Below, in pieces: positions 40,340 through 48,782 of a stretch of DNA of 64,000 bases; positions within the stretch are counted from its first letter, which is position 1; the number at the start of each line of letters is the position of its first letter. This DNA is from Patulibacter brassicae (GTDB taxonomy: Bacteria > Actinomycetota > Thermoleophilia > Solirubrobacterales > Solirubrobacteraceae). A program made the translations under genes and the position numbers. The stretch spans positions 186,001 through 250,000 of the forward strand of contig NZ_JAXAVX010000004.1 of the NCBI RefSeq assembly GCF_033949425.1, read 5' to 3'. The notes under the pieces are model-generated. The model was not told where the DNA came from. It saw only the letters and a program-made list of their open reading frames with translations, and made no database searches.

Positions 40340-41140
40340 ATGCACGCGACCTCCGCTCCCCGCCCGCGGTTCCGCGCCGCCCGGCGCGCGCTCCTCGCCA
40401 CCTCGGTCCTCGCCGCGACGCTCGTTCCCGTCTCGTCGGCGGGCGCGTACTACGACGGTCCCGCGTACGCCTTCCCGGTGCCGGACTACGTGAGCGGCCT
40501 CATCGGCCAGAACGCGCTGAGCAACGCGTACGCCGCGAGCGGCTCGTCCTCGCGCGGGACCCGGTCGCGCACGACCCGCGCCAAGCCGCGGCCGAAGCCG
40601 AAGCCCAAGCGCGCCACCGCGCGGCAGCTGCGGACCCTGCGCTTCGTCCCACGGCCCGAGGTCACCGCCCGCATCCACGAGCTGCTCGTCGCGCGGACGG
40701 GTCGCCCGGCGGCCGAGATCGTCCCGCTCCTGGACGGGGTGAAGGCCGACTGGGAGCGCGTCCTCACGAAGACGGTGAGGTGGTCGGCCCGGGATCTGGG
40801 CGACGCGTCGGCGTTCACCTTCCTCCAGCTCAACCGCCTCTACCGCGGCCAGAGCCGCCTGAAGGCCTCGGTCGTCGCGGCGCTCCGCACGCAGGTGCGC
40901 ACCGATCTGGCGCTGAGCGCGGGCGTGCGCCGGCTGCCCGACGCCGACAAGCAGCAGGCGGCGGAGATGCTGCAGCTGCGCACGGTGTTCCTCGCGTCGA
41001 GCCTCGAGGACTCCCGGCAGCGCGGCGACGCGGCGGCCACGCGCACCGCGCGCGAGGACGTGCGGCGCTTCACGCGCGAGATCTACGGCGTGGACCTCGC
41101 GAAGGTGAAGCTCACGAGCACGGGGCTCGCGCGGCGCTGA
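40340..41140 (+). CDS. Secreted hypothetical protein, possibly DUF6683-like
   Basis: 266 residues. A signal peptide (ARRALLATSVLAATLVPVSS) ends at a probable AGA site, followed by a Tyr/Ser-rich stretch and a basic KPRPKPKPKR segment. The C-terminal 170 residues are helical: ATARQLRTLRFVPRPEVTAR, SAFTFLQLNRLYRGQSRL, DADKQQAAEMLQLRTVFLA, then VRRFTREIYGVDLAKVKLTS. The last two segments resemble the pattern of DUF6683 proteins, but I am not certain. No enzymatic motif. Monocistronic. Confidence 0.7.
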   Translation: MHATSAPRPRFRAARRALLATSVLAATLVPVSSAGAYYDGPAYAFPVPDYVSGLIGQNALSNAYAASGSSSRGTRSRTTRAKPRPKPKPKRATARQLRTLRFVPRPEVTARIHELLVARTGRPAAEIVPLLDGVKADWERVLTKTVRWSARDLGDASAFTFLQLNRLYRGQSRLKASVVAALRTQVRTDLALSAGVRRLPDADKQQAAEMLQLRTVFLASSLEDSRQRGDAAATRTAREDVRRFTREIYGVDLAKVKLTSTGLARR

Positions 41141-41243
41141 GCGGCTCCGCGCCACGGGACGCCCGGCGCTGCGTCGTTCCTCGCCGCGGGACGCCCGGCC
41201 TCGTCGGCCGCCCGTGCGCTGCCGGTCCTCGGCCGGCGCGCGG

Positions 41244-42275
41244 TCAGCGCGCCGTCGGGTCGCGAGGCCCCACGGGTCGCCGCGCGACGAGCGCCATCGT
41301 GCCCCCGCGCCCCAGCGCGCCGGCCAGCGCCTCGACGGCGGCGGCGGCCGGGATCAGCGGGAGGGCCAGCAGCGTCACCGCGAGCGGCCGCGGCCGCGGC
41401 CGCTCCGTGCGCTTCAGGAGGTAGTAGAGGTAGGACGTCGTCCCGCTCAGGCGGTTCACGAGCGACTGCCAGAACCCGAACGGGTTGTGCTCCAGCAGGA
41501 CCTGGTGGACGGCGACGACCTCGAGGCCGGCCCCCTCCGCGATCCGGCGCAGCCCCGCGGGCGTGAAGTGCGTGCGGTGCCGCGGCACGTCGAGGTGGAA
41601 CCAGCGCGCGCCCCCGATCCGGGCCTGCAGGGACCCGAGGTTCGGCACGCCGATCAGCAGCACCCCGCCGGGCCGCAGCCAGCCGCCGAGCCGCTGCACC
41701 GCGGCGCGCGGCTCGTCGAGGTGCTCGAGGACGTGCCAGAGCGTCACGGCGTCCTGCGACCCGTCGGCCACGGCGGCGTCGTCGATGCCGGCGCGCTCGA
41801 GCGTGACGCCGTAGGCCGCGGCCGCGGCCTCGACGCCGCGGGCGGCCGGCTCGAAGCCGGCGGCGTCCCAGCCGGCCTCGCGCGCCGCGGCGACGAACCG
41901 CCCGCGGCCGGCGCCGGCGTCCAGCAGGCGGGGCGCATCCGCGGCCGTCGACGCCGGGGACCGCGGCGCGTGCCGCGCCACGAGACGCAGGCGCTGGCGG
42001 TCGAACGCCCGCAGCAGCGGTGCGGCGAGGCCCGAGCCGCGGGGGCGTCGCGTCGCGTAGCTGCCGCCGTCGTGCGCCTCCTCGAACGTCGGCGCGGGGC
42101 CGGCGGTCACCGCGGTGCCGCAACGGGCGCAGCGGCGCAGCGCGAACGTCCCGGGGAGCGAGGGGTCGCTCGTCGCGACGGAGCGCCAACGCGCCAGGGG
42201 TCCGTCGCAGGCCGGGCAGGTCGCCGGTCGGGTCGCCTCGGGCTCGGGATCGGTCGCGGAGCCGGAGACGGGCAC
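41244..42275 (-). CDS. SAM-dependent methyltransferase with N-terminal zinc ribbon
   Basis: 343 residues from a GTG. Residues about 20-55 hold a four-Cys zinc ribbon (CPACDG ... LRRCARCG). The class I methyltransferase core follows: LLDAGAGRGRFVAAAREAGW is SAM motif I, FEPAARGVEAAA is motif II, and DAVTLWHVLEHLDEPRAAVQ plus LRPGGVLLIGVPN complete the fold. A hydrophobic C-terminal segment (LAVTLLALPLIPAAAAVEAL) may attach it to the membrane. This arrangement is common in methyltransferases acting on glycolipids or polysaccharide precursors. A TACCGT box lies 6 bases before the GTG, back to back with the promoter of the next gene. Confidence 0.88.
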   Translation of the reverse strand: MPVSGSATDPEPEATRPATCPACDGPLARWRSVATSDPSLPGTFALRRCARCGTAVTAGPAPTFEEAHDGGSYATRRPRGSGLAAPLLRAFDRQRLRLVARHAPRSPASTAADAPRLLDAGAGRGRFVAAAREAGWDAAGFEPAARGVEAAAAAYGVTLERAGIDDAAVADGSQDAVTLWHVLEHLDEPRAAVQRLGGWLRPGGVLLIGVPNLGSLQARIGGARWFHLDVPRHRTHFTPAGLRRIAEGAGLEVVAVHQVLLEHNPFGFWQSLVNRLSGTTSYLYYLLKRTERPRPRPLAVTLLALPLIPAAAAVEALAGALGRGGTMALVARRPVGPRDPTAR

Positions 42276-42281
42276 GCGGCA

Positions 42282-42287
42282 ACGGTA
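42282..42287 (-). promoter_or_regulatory. -10 box TACCGT of the methyltransferase gene
   Basis: On the minus strand TACCGT is followed by six bases and the GTG at 42275. The divergent plus-strand box begins 10 bases away. Confidence 0.5.
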
Positions 42288-42297
42288 CCGCCGTCCG

Positions 42298-42303
42298 TAG
42301 AAT
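42298..42303 (+). promoter_or_regulatory. -10 box TAGAAT of the 63-aa gene and membrane protein
   Basis: TAGAAT is followed by eight bases and the GTG at 42312. Confidence 0.5.
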
Positions 42304-42311
42304 GCCCCGCC

Positions 42312-42503
42312 GTGGCCCGACTGAGTCCCCGACAGCGCGCCTGGCGCGGCCGGTTGGAGACGGTGCTGCGCGTCGCCGCGCCCGCGCTCGACCTCGTCGT
42401 CGGCTCCGCCGAGCGGATCGACCGCGCCGGCCGGACCGCCGGACGGGCCCTCTCTCGTCAGCGAGCGTCGCGCTCGCGCGTCCGTCCCGGAGGACCGGCA
42501 TGA
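42312..42503 (+). CDS. Small basic protein, 63 aa, coupled to a membrane protein gene
   Basis: 63 residues from a GTG eight bases after a TAGAAT box. The sequence is basic with one amphipathic/hydrophobic helix (RLETVLRVAAPALDLVVGSA) and an Arg/Ser-rich tail. The TGA overlaps the ATG of the following membrane protein gene (ATGA) and the Shine-Dalgarno of that gene lies inside it. This arrangement makes translation of the small frame a likely condition for expression of the next. No family is recognised. Confidence 0.55.
   Translation: MARLSPRQRAWRGRLETVLRVAAPALDLVVGSAERIDRAGRTAGRALSRQRASRSRVRPGGPA
42489..42493 (+). promoter_or_regulatory. Shine-Dalgarno GGAGG of the membrane protein at 42500
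   Basis: GGAGG lies six bases before the ATG at 42500, inside the end of the small coupled gene, and fixes the membrane protein's start. Confidence 0.6.
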
Positions 42504-43477
42504 GCACCCAGCGCCAAGCGCGATCGCCCAAGCCGATCCCCGATCCGCTGGATCCCGAGGAGACGCTGCGCATCGAGCGGCCGTGGCGACCGCGGCTCGC
42601 GATCATGGCGATCCTCGCCGGCGTCCTGCCGGTGATCGCGAACGTCCTGCAGATCCTCGCCACGCGGGACCTGCCGCGCGACCCGAAGACGGTCGTCTCC
42701 GTGCCCGACGCGCTGACGAGCTACGCGTCCGGCAGCCAGGGCGGCGGGCTCCACGGCTTCCAGGCCGAGCAGGTCGCCGCCTATGGCGACAAGGCCGGGC
42801 TCATCGTCGCCTCCTCGATCGCCACGGCGATCGGGCTGCTGCTCGCCGCGCCGGTGCTCCACGGCCTGCTGCGCGGCGCCTTCCGTCGTCGGCCGTCGTT
42901 CCCGAAGTGGTTCCTCTGGCTGCCGTTCATCGGGGTCACGATCTTCGCGATCGGCTCCTCGCTCGGGCTCTCGTACCGCGCGATCCACATGTCGGACTTC
43001 GCCGGGCTGCCGCTCGCCGAGCAGACGAACCACGCGGCCAGCGACGCGTTCCAGTCGGCCGGTGACGACCTCGGCCCGCTGCTGGCCATCAGCGGCGTGG
43101 CCCAGATGCTCTTCGCGGTCTCCATCGGCGCCGCGGGCCTCAGCGCGATGAACGTCGGGCTCATCACCCGCGCGATGGGCATCATCGGCGTGATCCTCGC
43201 GGTCCTCGTCGTGATCCCGATCGTCGACCAGCAGGGCTTCCTGCGCTCCTTCTGGCTCATCGCGATCGGCTTCCTGCTGCTGAACCGCTGGCCCGGCGGG
43301 CGGCCCGTGGCCTGGGACGACGGCCGGCCGCACCCGTGGCCGACCCGCGCCGAGCAGATGGAGGCGCTCGAGCGCGCCGCCGCGGCGAAGAAGAACCAGA
43401 CCTCGCCGGCGCAGGACGGCGACGAGCCGGCGCCGACGCCGAAGAGCAGCGGCAACCGCCGCAAGCGCCGGAAGTAG
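42500..43477 (+). CDS. Multi-pass membrane protein of unknown function (DUF4386-like layout)
   Basis: 325 residues. A Pro-rich cytoplasmic start (RSPKPIPDPLDPEETLRIER) is followed by about six helices: PRLAIMAILAGVLPVIANVL, LIVASSIATAIGLLLAAPVL, FLWLPFIGVTIFAIGSSLGL, AQMLFAVSIGAAGLSAMNV, MGIIGVILAVLVVIPIV and LIAIGFLLLNRWPGG. An extracytoplasmic loop of about 45 residues (RDLPRDPKTVVSVPDALTSY) lies between helices one and two. The C-terminus is basic and disordered (GNRRKRRK). No transport or catalytic signature is seen. It is translationally coupled to the small gene upstream. Confidence 0.8.
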   Translation: MSTQRQARSPKPIPDPLDPEETLRIERPWRPRLAIMAILAGVLPVIANVLQILATRDLPRDPKTVVSVPDALTSYASGSQGGGLHGFQAEQVAAYGDKAGLIVASSIATAIGLLLAAPVLHGLLRGAFRRRPSFPKWFLWLPFIGVTIFAIGSSLGLSYRAIHMSDFAGLPLAEQTNHAASDAFQSAGDDLGPLLAISGVAQMLFAVSIGAAGLSAMNVGLITRAMGIIGVILAVLVVIPIVDQQGFLRSFWLIAIGFLLLNRWPGGRPVAWDDGRPHPWPTRAEQMEALERAAAAKKNQTSPAQDGDEPAPTPKSSGNRRKRRK

Positions 43478-43536
43478 CGCCGGCCCCGCCGACCCGGCGC
43501 GGGCCTGGGCGGCGTCGGCGTCCGCGCCCGGTCCCG

Positions 43537-43542
43537 TAGCGT
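43537..43542 (+). promoter_or_regulatory. -10 box TAGCGT of the MBL-like gene
   Basis: TAGCGT is followed by seven bases and the ATG at 43550; this favours the ATG over the GTG at 43541, which overlaps the box. Confidence 0.45.
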
Positions 43543-43549
43543 GCCGGGC

Positions 43550-44146
43550 ATGGACGTCACGCTCCACGAGCACGCGCTCGGCCTCACCTGGGTCGTCGAC
43601 GAGCCGATGGAGCGGGCCAGCCACGCGCTGCGCGTCGACGGTCGGATCTGGCTCGTGGACCCCGTCGCGTGGGAGCCGGCGCTCGAGGCCGCCCGCGGGC
43701 TCGGCGAGGTCGCGGGCGTGCTGCAGCTCCTGGACCGCCACGCGCGCGACGGGGCCGCCGTCGCGTCGCGCTTCGGCGTCCCGCTGCGCCCGCTGCCGCG
43801 GGCGCTGCCCGAGGCGCCCTTCGAGCTGCGGCGGCTCGTCGATCGGCCGTGGTGGCGGGAGGTCGCCCTCTGGTGGCCGGCGGAGCGGGCGCTGATCGTG
43901 CCCGAGGCGGTGGCGACCGCGACGTACTACGGGCTCGGTCGGTCGCTCGGCGTCCACCCGATGCTGCGGCTGCGCCCGCCGGCGGGCCTGCGCGGCCTGG
44001 ACCCCGAGCACGTCCTCGGCGGCCACGGCGCGCCGCTGCACGGACCGACCGCCCGTGCGGCGCTCCACGAGGCGCTCGCGCGCAGCCGCGGCGACCTGCC
44101 GCGGTTCCTCCGCCGCCTGCCGGCGATGGCCCGCGAGTTGCGCTGA
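43550..44146 (+). CDS. Metallo-beta-lactamase-fold-like protein lacking metal ligands
   Basis: 198 residues. The order of secondary-structure motifs follows the metallo-beta-lactamase fold: HALRVDGRIWLVDPVAWEPA (early strands), GVLQLLDRHARDGAAVASRF (position of the HxHxDH ligand motif), REVALWWPAERALIVPEAV and LGGHGAPLHGPTARAALHEA near the C-terminus. The HxHxDH motif is reduced to DRHARD, and the other ligand His residues are not evident, so metal binding is doubtful. Such degenerate members are common in actinobacteria. Function unknown. It lies downstream of the membrane protein with its own promoter. Confidence 0.7.
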   Translation: MDVTLHEHALGLTWVVDEPMERASHALRVDGRIWLVDPVAWEPALEAARGLGEVAGVLQLLDRHARDGAAVASRFGVPLRPLPRALPEAPFELRRLVDRPWWREVALWWPAERALIVPEAVATATYYGLGRSLGVHPMLRLRPPAGLRGLDPEHVLGGHGAPLHGPTARAALHEALARSRGDLPRFLRRLPAMARELR

Positions 44147-44198
44147 TCCGCCGCGACCCGTCCGAGAAGCCGGCGCCCGGCGTCCGACGCCGGACGCG

Positions 44199-45584
44199 TC
44201 AGAGCTTGCGGCCCGGGTTCATGATCCCCGCCGGGTCGAGGACGTCCTTCACCGCCCGCTGCGCGCGTCGCAGGGTCGGGTCGAGCGCCGCGGCGGCCTC
44301 GCGCTTGACGAGGCCGATCCCGTGCTCGCCGGTCAGCGCACCGCCGAGCCGGTGGGCGATCTCGAGCATCGCGTGCGCCGCCTGCTCGGCGCGGGCGAGT
44401 TCCGCCGCGTCGTCGCGGTCGACGAGGACCGTCGCGTGCAGGTTGCCGTCGCCGGCGTGGCCCCACGAGGTGACCGGCACGCCGTGGCGCGCGCCGACCT
44501 CCTCGACCGCGGCCAGCGCGTCGCCGAGGCGGCTCGCCGGCACGACGAGGTCCTCCGAGAGCTTCCCGCCGCGGGCGGCCGTCACCGCGATCGACACGCC
44601 GTCGCGCCAGCGCCACAGCGCGTCGACCGCGGCCCGCTCGGTCGGCGCGCGGACCGCGAGCGCGTCGGGGGCCAGGGCGGTCGCGAGCTCGCGCGCCTCC
44701 AGCGGCGCGACCGCCGCCGGACCGAGCGCCTCGACGAGCACGGCGAAGCCCGCGCCCTCGGGCAGGCCGCCGGGGAACGCCCCGGCCGAGGCCGCGAGCG
44801 TCGTGCCGTCGAGGAACTCGAGCGCCGTCGGCACGACGCCGCACGCGAGGACCGCGGCGATCGCCGCGAGGCCGGCCTCGCGATCGGCGTAGAGCGCGAT
44901 CGTCGGCAGCGCGACCTCCGGCGCGGGCTGGAGTTTCAGGGTCACCTCGGTCAGGACGCCGAGCGTGCCCTCCGAGCCGCAGAGCAGGCCGAGGAGGTCG
45001 AGCGTCTCGACGTTCTTGCGCACCGCGCCGCCGAGCCGCACCCGCTCGCCGTCCCCGAGCACCGCCTCGACGCCGGAGACCCACGCCCGCACCGGTCCGT
45101 GCTTGAACGAGCGCGGACCGCCGGCGTTCGTGGCGACGTTGCCGCCGAGGAGCGAGGACTCCGCCGAGCCGGGGTTCGGGGCGAAGAACAGGCCCGCTTC
45201 GAGGCAGCGCCGCTGGAGGTCGGCGGTGACGGTGCCCGCCGGGAAGGTCGCCGACCAGTCCTCGGGGCGGATCGTCGCGCCCCGCGTCAGCCGGTCGGTC
45301 GCGAGGACCACCGCGTCCGGGTCGTCCGGCGCGGCGCCCGGCACCGCGCCGCCGGAGAACCCGGTGCCGCCGCCGCGGGGGACGAGCGCCGTGCCGGTCC
45401 GCGCCGCCCAGCGCACGACGGCCGCCACCTCCTCGGCGTCGGCGGGGCGCACGGCGGCCAGGGCGCGGCCGGTGAGCCCGCGGGACTCCGTCGCGTCCTG
45501 CAGGAGCTCCCGCGGCACCGGGTCGAGGACGTGCTCGTCGCCGACGATCCGGCCGAGGTCGGCGCGCAGGGCGGGGGAGGCCAT
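44199..45584 (-). CDS. glcD: FAD-linked oxidase, glycolate/D-lactate dehydrogenase type
   Basis: 461 residues. The FAD-binding type 4 (VAO/PCMH) domain opens with RPADAEEVAAVVRWAARTG, VPRGGGTGFSGGAVP and PNPGSAESSLLGGNVATNAG. The C-terminal FAD-oxidase domain includes VTSWGHAGDGNLHATVLVD and GGALTGEHGIGLVKREA with the catalytic His region, ending in the family's DPAGIMNPGRKL. Members oxidise 2-hydroxyacids such as glycolate or D-lactate to 2-ketoacids. The ATG at 45584 has an AGAAGGA Shine-Dalgarno. It is divergent from a LysR-type gene 73 bases away, a classical regulator-target pair. The GlcE/GlcF subunits are not nearby. Confidence 0.92.
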   Translation of the reverse strand: MASPALRADLGRIVGDEHVLDPVPRELLQDATESRGLTGRALAAVRPADAEEVAAVVRWAARTGTALVPRGGGTGFSGGAVPGAAPDDPDAVVLATDRLTRGATIRPEDWSATFPAGTVTADLQRRCLEAGLFFAPNPGSAESSLLGGNVATNAGGPRSFKHGPVRAWVSGVEAVLGDGERVRLGGAVRKNVETLDLLGLLCGSEGTLGVLTEVTLKLQPAPEVALPTIALYADREAGLAAIAAVLACGVVPTALEFLDGTTLAASAGAFPGGLPEGAGFAVLVEALGPAAVAPLEARELATALAPDALAVRAPTERAAVDALWRWRDGVSIAVTAARGGKLSEDLVVPASRLGDALAAVEEVGARHGVPVTSWGHAGDGNLHATVLVDRDDAAELARAEQAAHAMLEIAHRLGGALTGEHGIGLVKREAAAALDPTLRRAQRAVKDVLDPAGIMNPGRKL

Positions 45585-45657
45585 GGGTCCTTCTACCGCA
45601 GCGGTGCGGACCCCCGCGGCGGCAGGGTCCGGCGCCCGCGACTGCGACGATCGCACG

Positions 45658-46536
45658 ATGGACCTGCGGGCGCTGGAGCACTTCGTGGCCGTCGTGGACC
45701 ACGGGAGCATCACCCGCGCGGCGCTCGCCCAGCACCTCACGCAGCCGGCGCTCTCCCAGCACGTCCGCCGGCTGGAGGCGCAGCTCGGCGTCGTGCTGCT
45801 GCGCCGGACCCCCGCCGGGGTCGAGCCGACGCCGGCGGGCGTCGAGCTCGTCGCGCACGCCCGCGGACTGCTCGCCGGCGAGCGCGAGCTGCGCGGGGCG
45901 ATGGACGGCCACGCCGCCGCGCTGCGCGGCCTCGTGCGGGTCGCGTGGACGGCGGGCGACGACGACGGGCTGGCGGACGCGCTCGCGGCGTTCGCGACCG
46001 CGCATCCCGGCGTCCGGCTGACCGCGTCGGCGCTGCGGACGGTCGAGCTCGACGACGCGCTGCGCCGCGGGGCGGTCGACCTGGCGGTGCGCGGCGGCTC
46101 GGCCGACGAGCCGTCGCCGGCGGACGCGACGACGCTGCGCGAGATACCCCTGGGGCTGCTCGTGGCCTCCAACGATCCGCTCGCCGCCGACGCGGCGGGG
46201 GTGGAGGTCGCGGCGCTCGCCGGCCGGCCGTTCGTGCTCGCCGAGGAGGGATCGGGCCGTCGGGCCGCCGCGCTCGCGACGTGCGAGGCCGCCGGCTTCG
46301 GCCCGCTCCCGCGGTTCGTCGCGGGCGATCCGACGGCGGTCGAGCGGCTCGTCGCGGCGGGCCTCGCCGTCGCGCTCGTCCCCGCGGTCCCGCCGGCGAC
46401 GGCGGGCGTCGTCCTGCGGACGGTCGTCCCGGCACCGGCGACGTTCGCGGTCCGGCTCGTGCGCGCCGCCCCGGTGAGCCCGGCGGCCGCCCGTCTGGCC
46501 GACTGGCTCGTCGCCGCGCTCGGCGGGCCGGCGTAG
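45658..46536 (+). CDS. LysR-family transcriptional regulator
   Basis: 292 residues. The N-terminal winged helix-turn-helix is typical: LEHFVAVVDHGSITRAALAQ, LTQPALSQHVRRLEAQLGVV, then LLRRTPAGVEPTPAGVELVA. The effector domain (about 90-290) has periplasmic-binding-like segments (LVRVAWTAGDDDGLADALAA, GRPFVLAEEGSGRRAAALA, VERLVAAGLAVALVPA). It is encoded divergently from the GlcD-type oxidase with 73 bases between starts, so it most likely controls that gene and itself from the shared region. The inducer is probably the hydroxyacid or its product, an inference from context. Confidence 0.92.
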   Translation: MDLRALEHFVAVVDHGSITRAALAQHLTQPALSQHVRRLEAQLGVVLLRRTPAGVEPTPAGVELVAHARGLLAGERELRGAMDGHAAALRGLVRVAWTAGDDDGLADALAAFATAHPGVRLTASALRTVELDDALRRGAVDLAVRGGSADEPSPADATTLREIPLGLLVASNDPLAADAAGVEVAALAGRPFVLAEEGSGRRAAALATCEAAGFGPLPRFVAGDPTAVERLVAAGLAVALVPAVPPATAGVVLRTVVPAPATFAVRLVRAAPVSPAAARLADWLVAALGGPA

Positions 46537-46630
46537 CGGTCTTCGCCGTGGACGTCGCGCGGCCGACCGTCGGCGCTTGCCCGGCCGCGGGTGCCGGCTC
46601 GCCCGGCCGCCGTGTCCGGTCCGCGGACCG

Positions 46631-46676
46631 GTCGGTCGGCCGCGTCCGACCCGACCGAACGACGGGCCCGACCGAC
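46631..46676. terminator. Possible hairpin between convergent regulator and thioredoxin genes
   Basis: GTCGGTCGG (46631-46639) and CCGACCGAC (46668-46676) are perfect complements across a 28-base loop, in a 190-base convergent gap rich in GACC/GGTC repeats. Several alternative pairings are possible, so the exact structure is uncertain. Confidence 0.35.
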
Positions 46677-46725
46677 CGACCCCGCCGATGGTCGTCCCGG
46701 CGTCCGGCCGTCTCCCGGGTCGCGA

Positions 46726-47061
46726 TCAGGCGCCGACCAGCGGCTCGATCTCCGACGCCAGCCGGCCGTACGGACGCGCGCCGACGAGCCGCAGCACCTC
46801 GACCCCGTCGCGGAACCCGAGCAGCGTCGGCAGCGACAGGACCCCGTAGCGGGACGCGATCTCCGTCTCGGCGTCGGTGTCGAGGGTCAGGACCCGGAGC
46901 CCCGAGTGCTCCTCGTCGAGGCGCTGGAGCACCGGCTGGATCGCGCGGCACGGCGGGCACCAGGCGGCGCCGAGCTCGACGAGCACCGGGGTCTCGGCCT
47001 CGAGCACGTCGGCCGTCCAGCGGTCGGTGGTCGTGTGGGTCAGCGGCGTGGTCGTCGTCAT
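46726..47061 (-). CDS. Thioredoxin-family protein
   Basis: 111 residues. A short thioredoxin: VLVELGAAWCPPCRAIQPVL has a WCPPC active site instead of the usual WCGPC, and YGVLSLPTLLGFRDGVEVLR contains the cis-Pro loop. The N-terminus is unusually Thr-rich (TTTTPLTHTTTDR). It should reduce disulfides in the cytoplasm. It is divergent from the aldehyde dehydrogenase at 47282. The ATG at 47061 is the only plausible start. Confidence 0.92.
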   Translation of the reverse strand: MTTTTPLTHTTTDRWTADVLEAETPVLVELGAAWCPPCRAIQPVLQRLDEEHSGLRVLTLDTDAETEIASRYGVLSLPTLLGFRDGVEVLRLVGARPYGRLASEIEPLVGA

Positions 47062-47281
47062 GGACCGAGGGTCCCGTGGCACGGCGCGGGCGTCCAAGTG
47101 CGATCCGTGATGGCCGTCAGAAGCGCCGGACGCCCCCGCGGCAGGACGCGCGAGGAGCACGCGGCACGGCGGTGGGCGCGAAGGCGCGACAGTCCGTCCG
47201 CGCGGGCGGCGCGCGACGATCGGGTAGACGTACGGGAGCGGGACCGATCCGCGCCGAAGCGACGAGAGACGAGGCACCGAG

Positions 47282-48751
47282 ATGGCTGACACGAGCACCC
47301 CGACGGACCTGCCGCTGCGCGTTCCCCACAAGGCGCTCGTCGACGGCGACTGGACGTCGCTCGGCGGCGAGACGTTCGCCGTGACCGACAAGGCCGACGG
47401 GCGCGAGATCGCCCACCTGCCCGACGCGACGCCCGACGACGTCGACGCCGTCATGGAGGCCGCGTGGGAGGGCTTCCTCGCCTGGCGCGACACGCCCGCG
47501 CGCGAGCGCGCCGAGGTCCTGCGGCGGGCCTTCGAGCTCGTCGAGGAGCGCAGCGAGGAGCTCGCCACGCTCATGTCGCTGGAGATGGGCAAGGCGCTGC
47601 CGGATTCCCGCGGCGAGGTGGCCTACGGCAACGGGTTCCTGCGCGAGTACGCCGAGCGCGCCACGCGGATCGAGGGCCGCAACGCCTTCCACGAGGGCAC
47701 CGGCGGGCGGATCCTCACCCAGCGCGACCCGGTCGGGCCGTGCGTCTTCGTCACCCCGTGGAACTTCCCGCTCGCGATGGGGACGCGGAAGATCGCCCCG
47801 GCGCTCGCCGCCGGCTGCTCCGTCGTCGTCAAGCCCCCGCAGCTCACGCCGCTGACGATGCTCGCGCTCGGCGGCATCCTCCTCGAGGCCGGGGTGCACC
47901 CGAAGGCGATCCAGGTCGTCACGACGACCGACTCCAAGGGCGTGACGTCGAAGCTCATCGAGCACCCCCGGACGGCGAAGCTCTCCTTCACCGGCTCGAC
48001 GCCGGTCGGGCGCAACCTCGCCGAGCAGGGCGGCAAGCAGCTGCTGCGGATGTCGATGGAGCTCGGCGGCAACGCGCCGTTCGTGGTCTTCGAGGACGCG
48101 GACGTCGACGCGGCGCTCGAGGGCGCGAAGATCGCGAAGTTCCGCAACGGCGGCCAGGCCTGCACCGCCGCGAACCGGTTCCTCGTCCACGAGGCCGTCG
48201 CGGAGCGGTTCTCGCAGGGCCTCGCCGAGATCGCCGACGGCCTGAAGCTCGGCCCGGGCACCGACCCGGACACGACCCTCGGCCCGCTCGTCGACGACGA
48301 CGCGGTCGAGAAGGTCCGCGAGCTCGTCGACGACGCGACGGAGCGCGGCGCCACGGTGCTCGCCGGCGGCTGCGACAAGGCCGACGGGCGCTACTTCCCC
48401 GCGACGGTCCTCGGCGGCGTGCCGGCCGACGCGCGGATCCTCCACGAGGAGGTCTTCGGGCCGGTCGCGCCGATCATCACCTTCTCCAGCGAGGAGGAGG
48501 CGCTGCGCCTCGCCAACGACACGGAGTACGGCCTCGTCGCCTACTTCTACACCGAGGATCTCGCCCGGACGCTGCGCGTGTCGCGCCAGCTCGAGGTCGG
48601 GATGGTCGGCGTGAACGTCGGCCTCGTGTCGAACCCGAGCTCCCCGTTCGGCGGCGTGAAGGACTCCGGCTTCGGCCGCGAGGGCGGCCCGGAGGGCTTC
48701 GACGAGTACCTGCAGTACCGCTACGTGGCGATCCCCGACCCGCGCGACTGA
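47282..48751 (+). CDS. gabD: Aldehyde dehydrogenase, succinate-semialdehyde dehydrogenase type
   Basis: 489 residues, the length of GabD-type enzymes. Motifs are VGPCVFVTPWNFPLAMGTRK, LSFTGSTPVGRNLAEQGG, MELGGNAPFVVFEDADVDAA with the general-base Glu, and FRNGGQACTAANRFLVH with the catalytic Cys. The C-terminal NPSSPFGGVKDSGFGREGG is typical. It belongs to a different ALDH branch from the tandem pair at 16-19 kb. The likely reaction is oxidation of succinate semialdehyde to succinate, though other semialdehydes are possible. GAGG at 47271-47274 is the ribosome site. It lacks the palindrome of the tandem pair. Confidence 0.92.
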   Translation: MADTSTPTDLPLRVPHKALVDGDWTSLGGETFAVTDKADGREIAHLPDATPDDVDAVMEAAWEGFLAWRDTPARERAEVLRRAFELVEERSEELATLMSLEMGKALPDSRGEVAYGNGFLREYAERATRIEGRNAFHEGTGGRILTQRDPVGPCVFVTPWNFPLAMGTRKIAPALAAGCSVVVKPPQLTPLTMLALGGILLEAGVHPKAIQVVTTTDSKGVTSKLIEHPRTAKLSFTGSTPVGRNLAEQGGKQLLRMSMELGGNAPFVVFEDADVDAALEGAKIAKFRNGGQACTAANRFLVHEAVAERFSQGLAEIADGLKLGPGTDPDTTLGPLVDDDAVEKVRELVDDATERGATVLAGGCDKADGRYFPATVLGGVPADARILHEEVFGPVAPIITFSSEEEALRLANDTEYGLVAYFYTEDLARTLRVSRQLEVGMVGVNVGLVSNPSSPFGGVKDSGFGREGGPEGFDEYLQYRYVAIPDPRD

Positions 48752-48782
48752 GCGCATCGCCCCGGCCGGTGCCCGCCCGCGC

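Noticed and set aside
47222..47281. Fourth copy of the TGACGC palindrome before the GabD-type dehydrogenase
   Set aside because: Only TAGACGTAC is present; neither arm matches, so this gene is not placed in the regulon.
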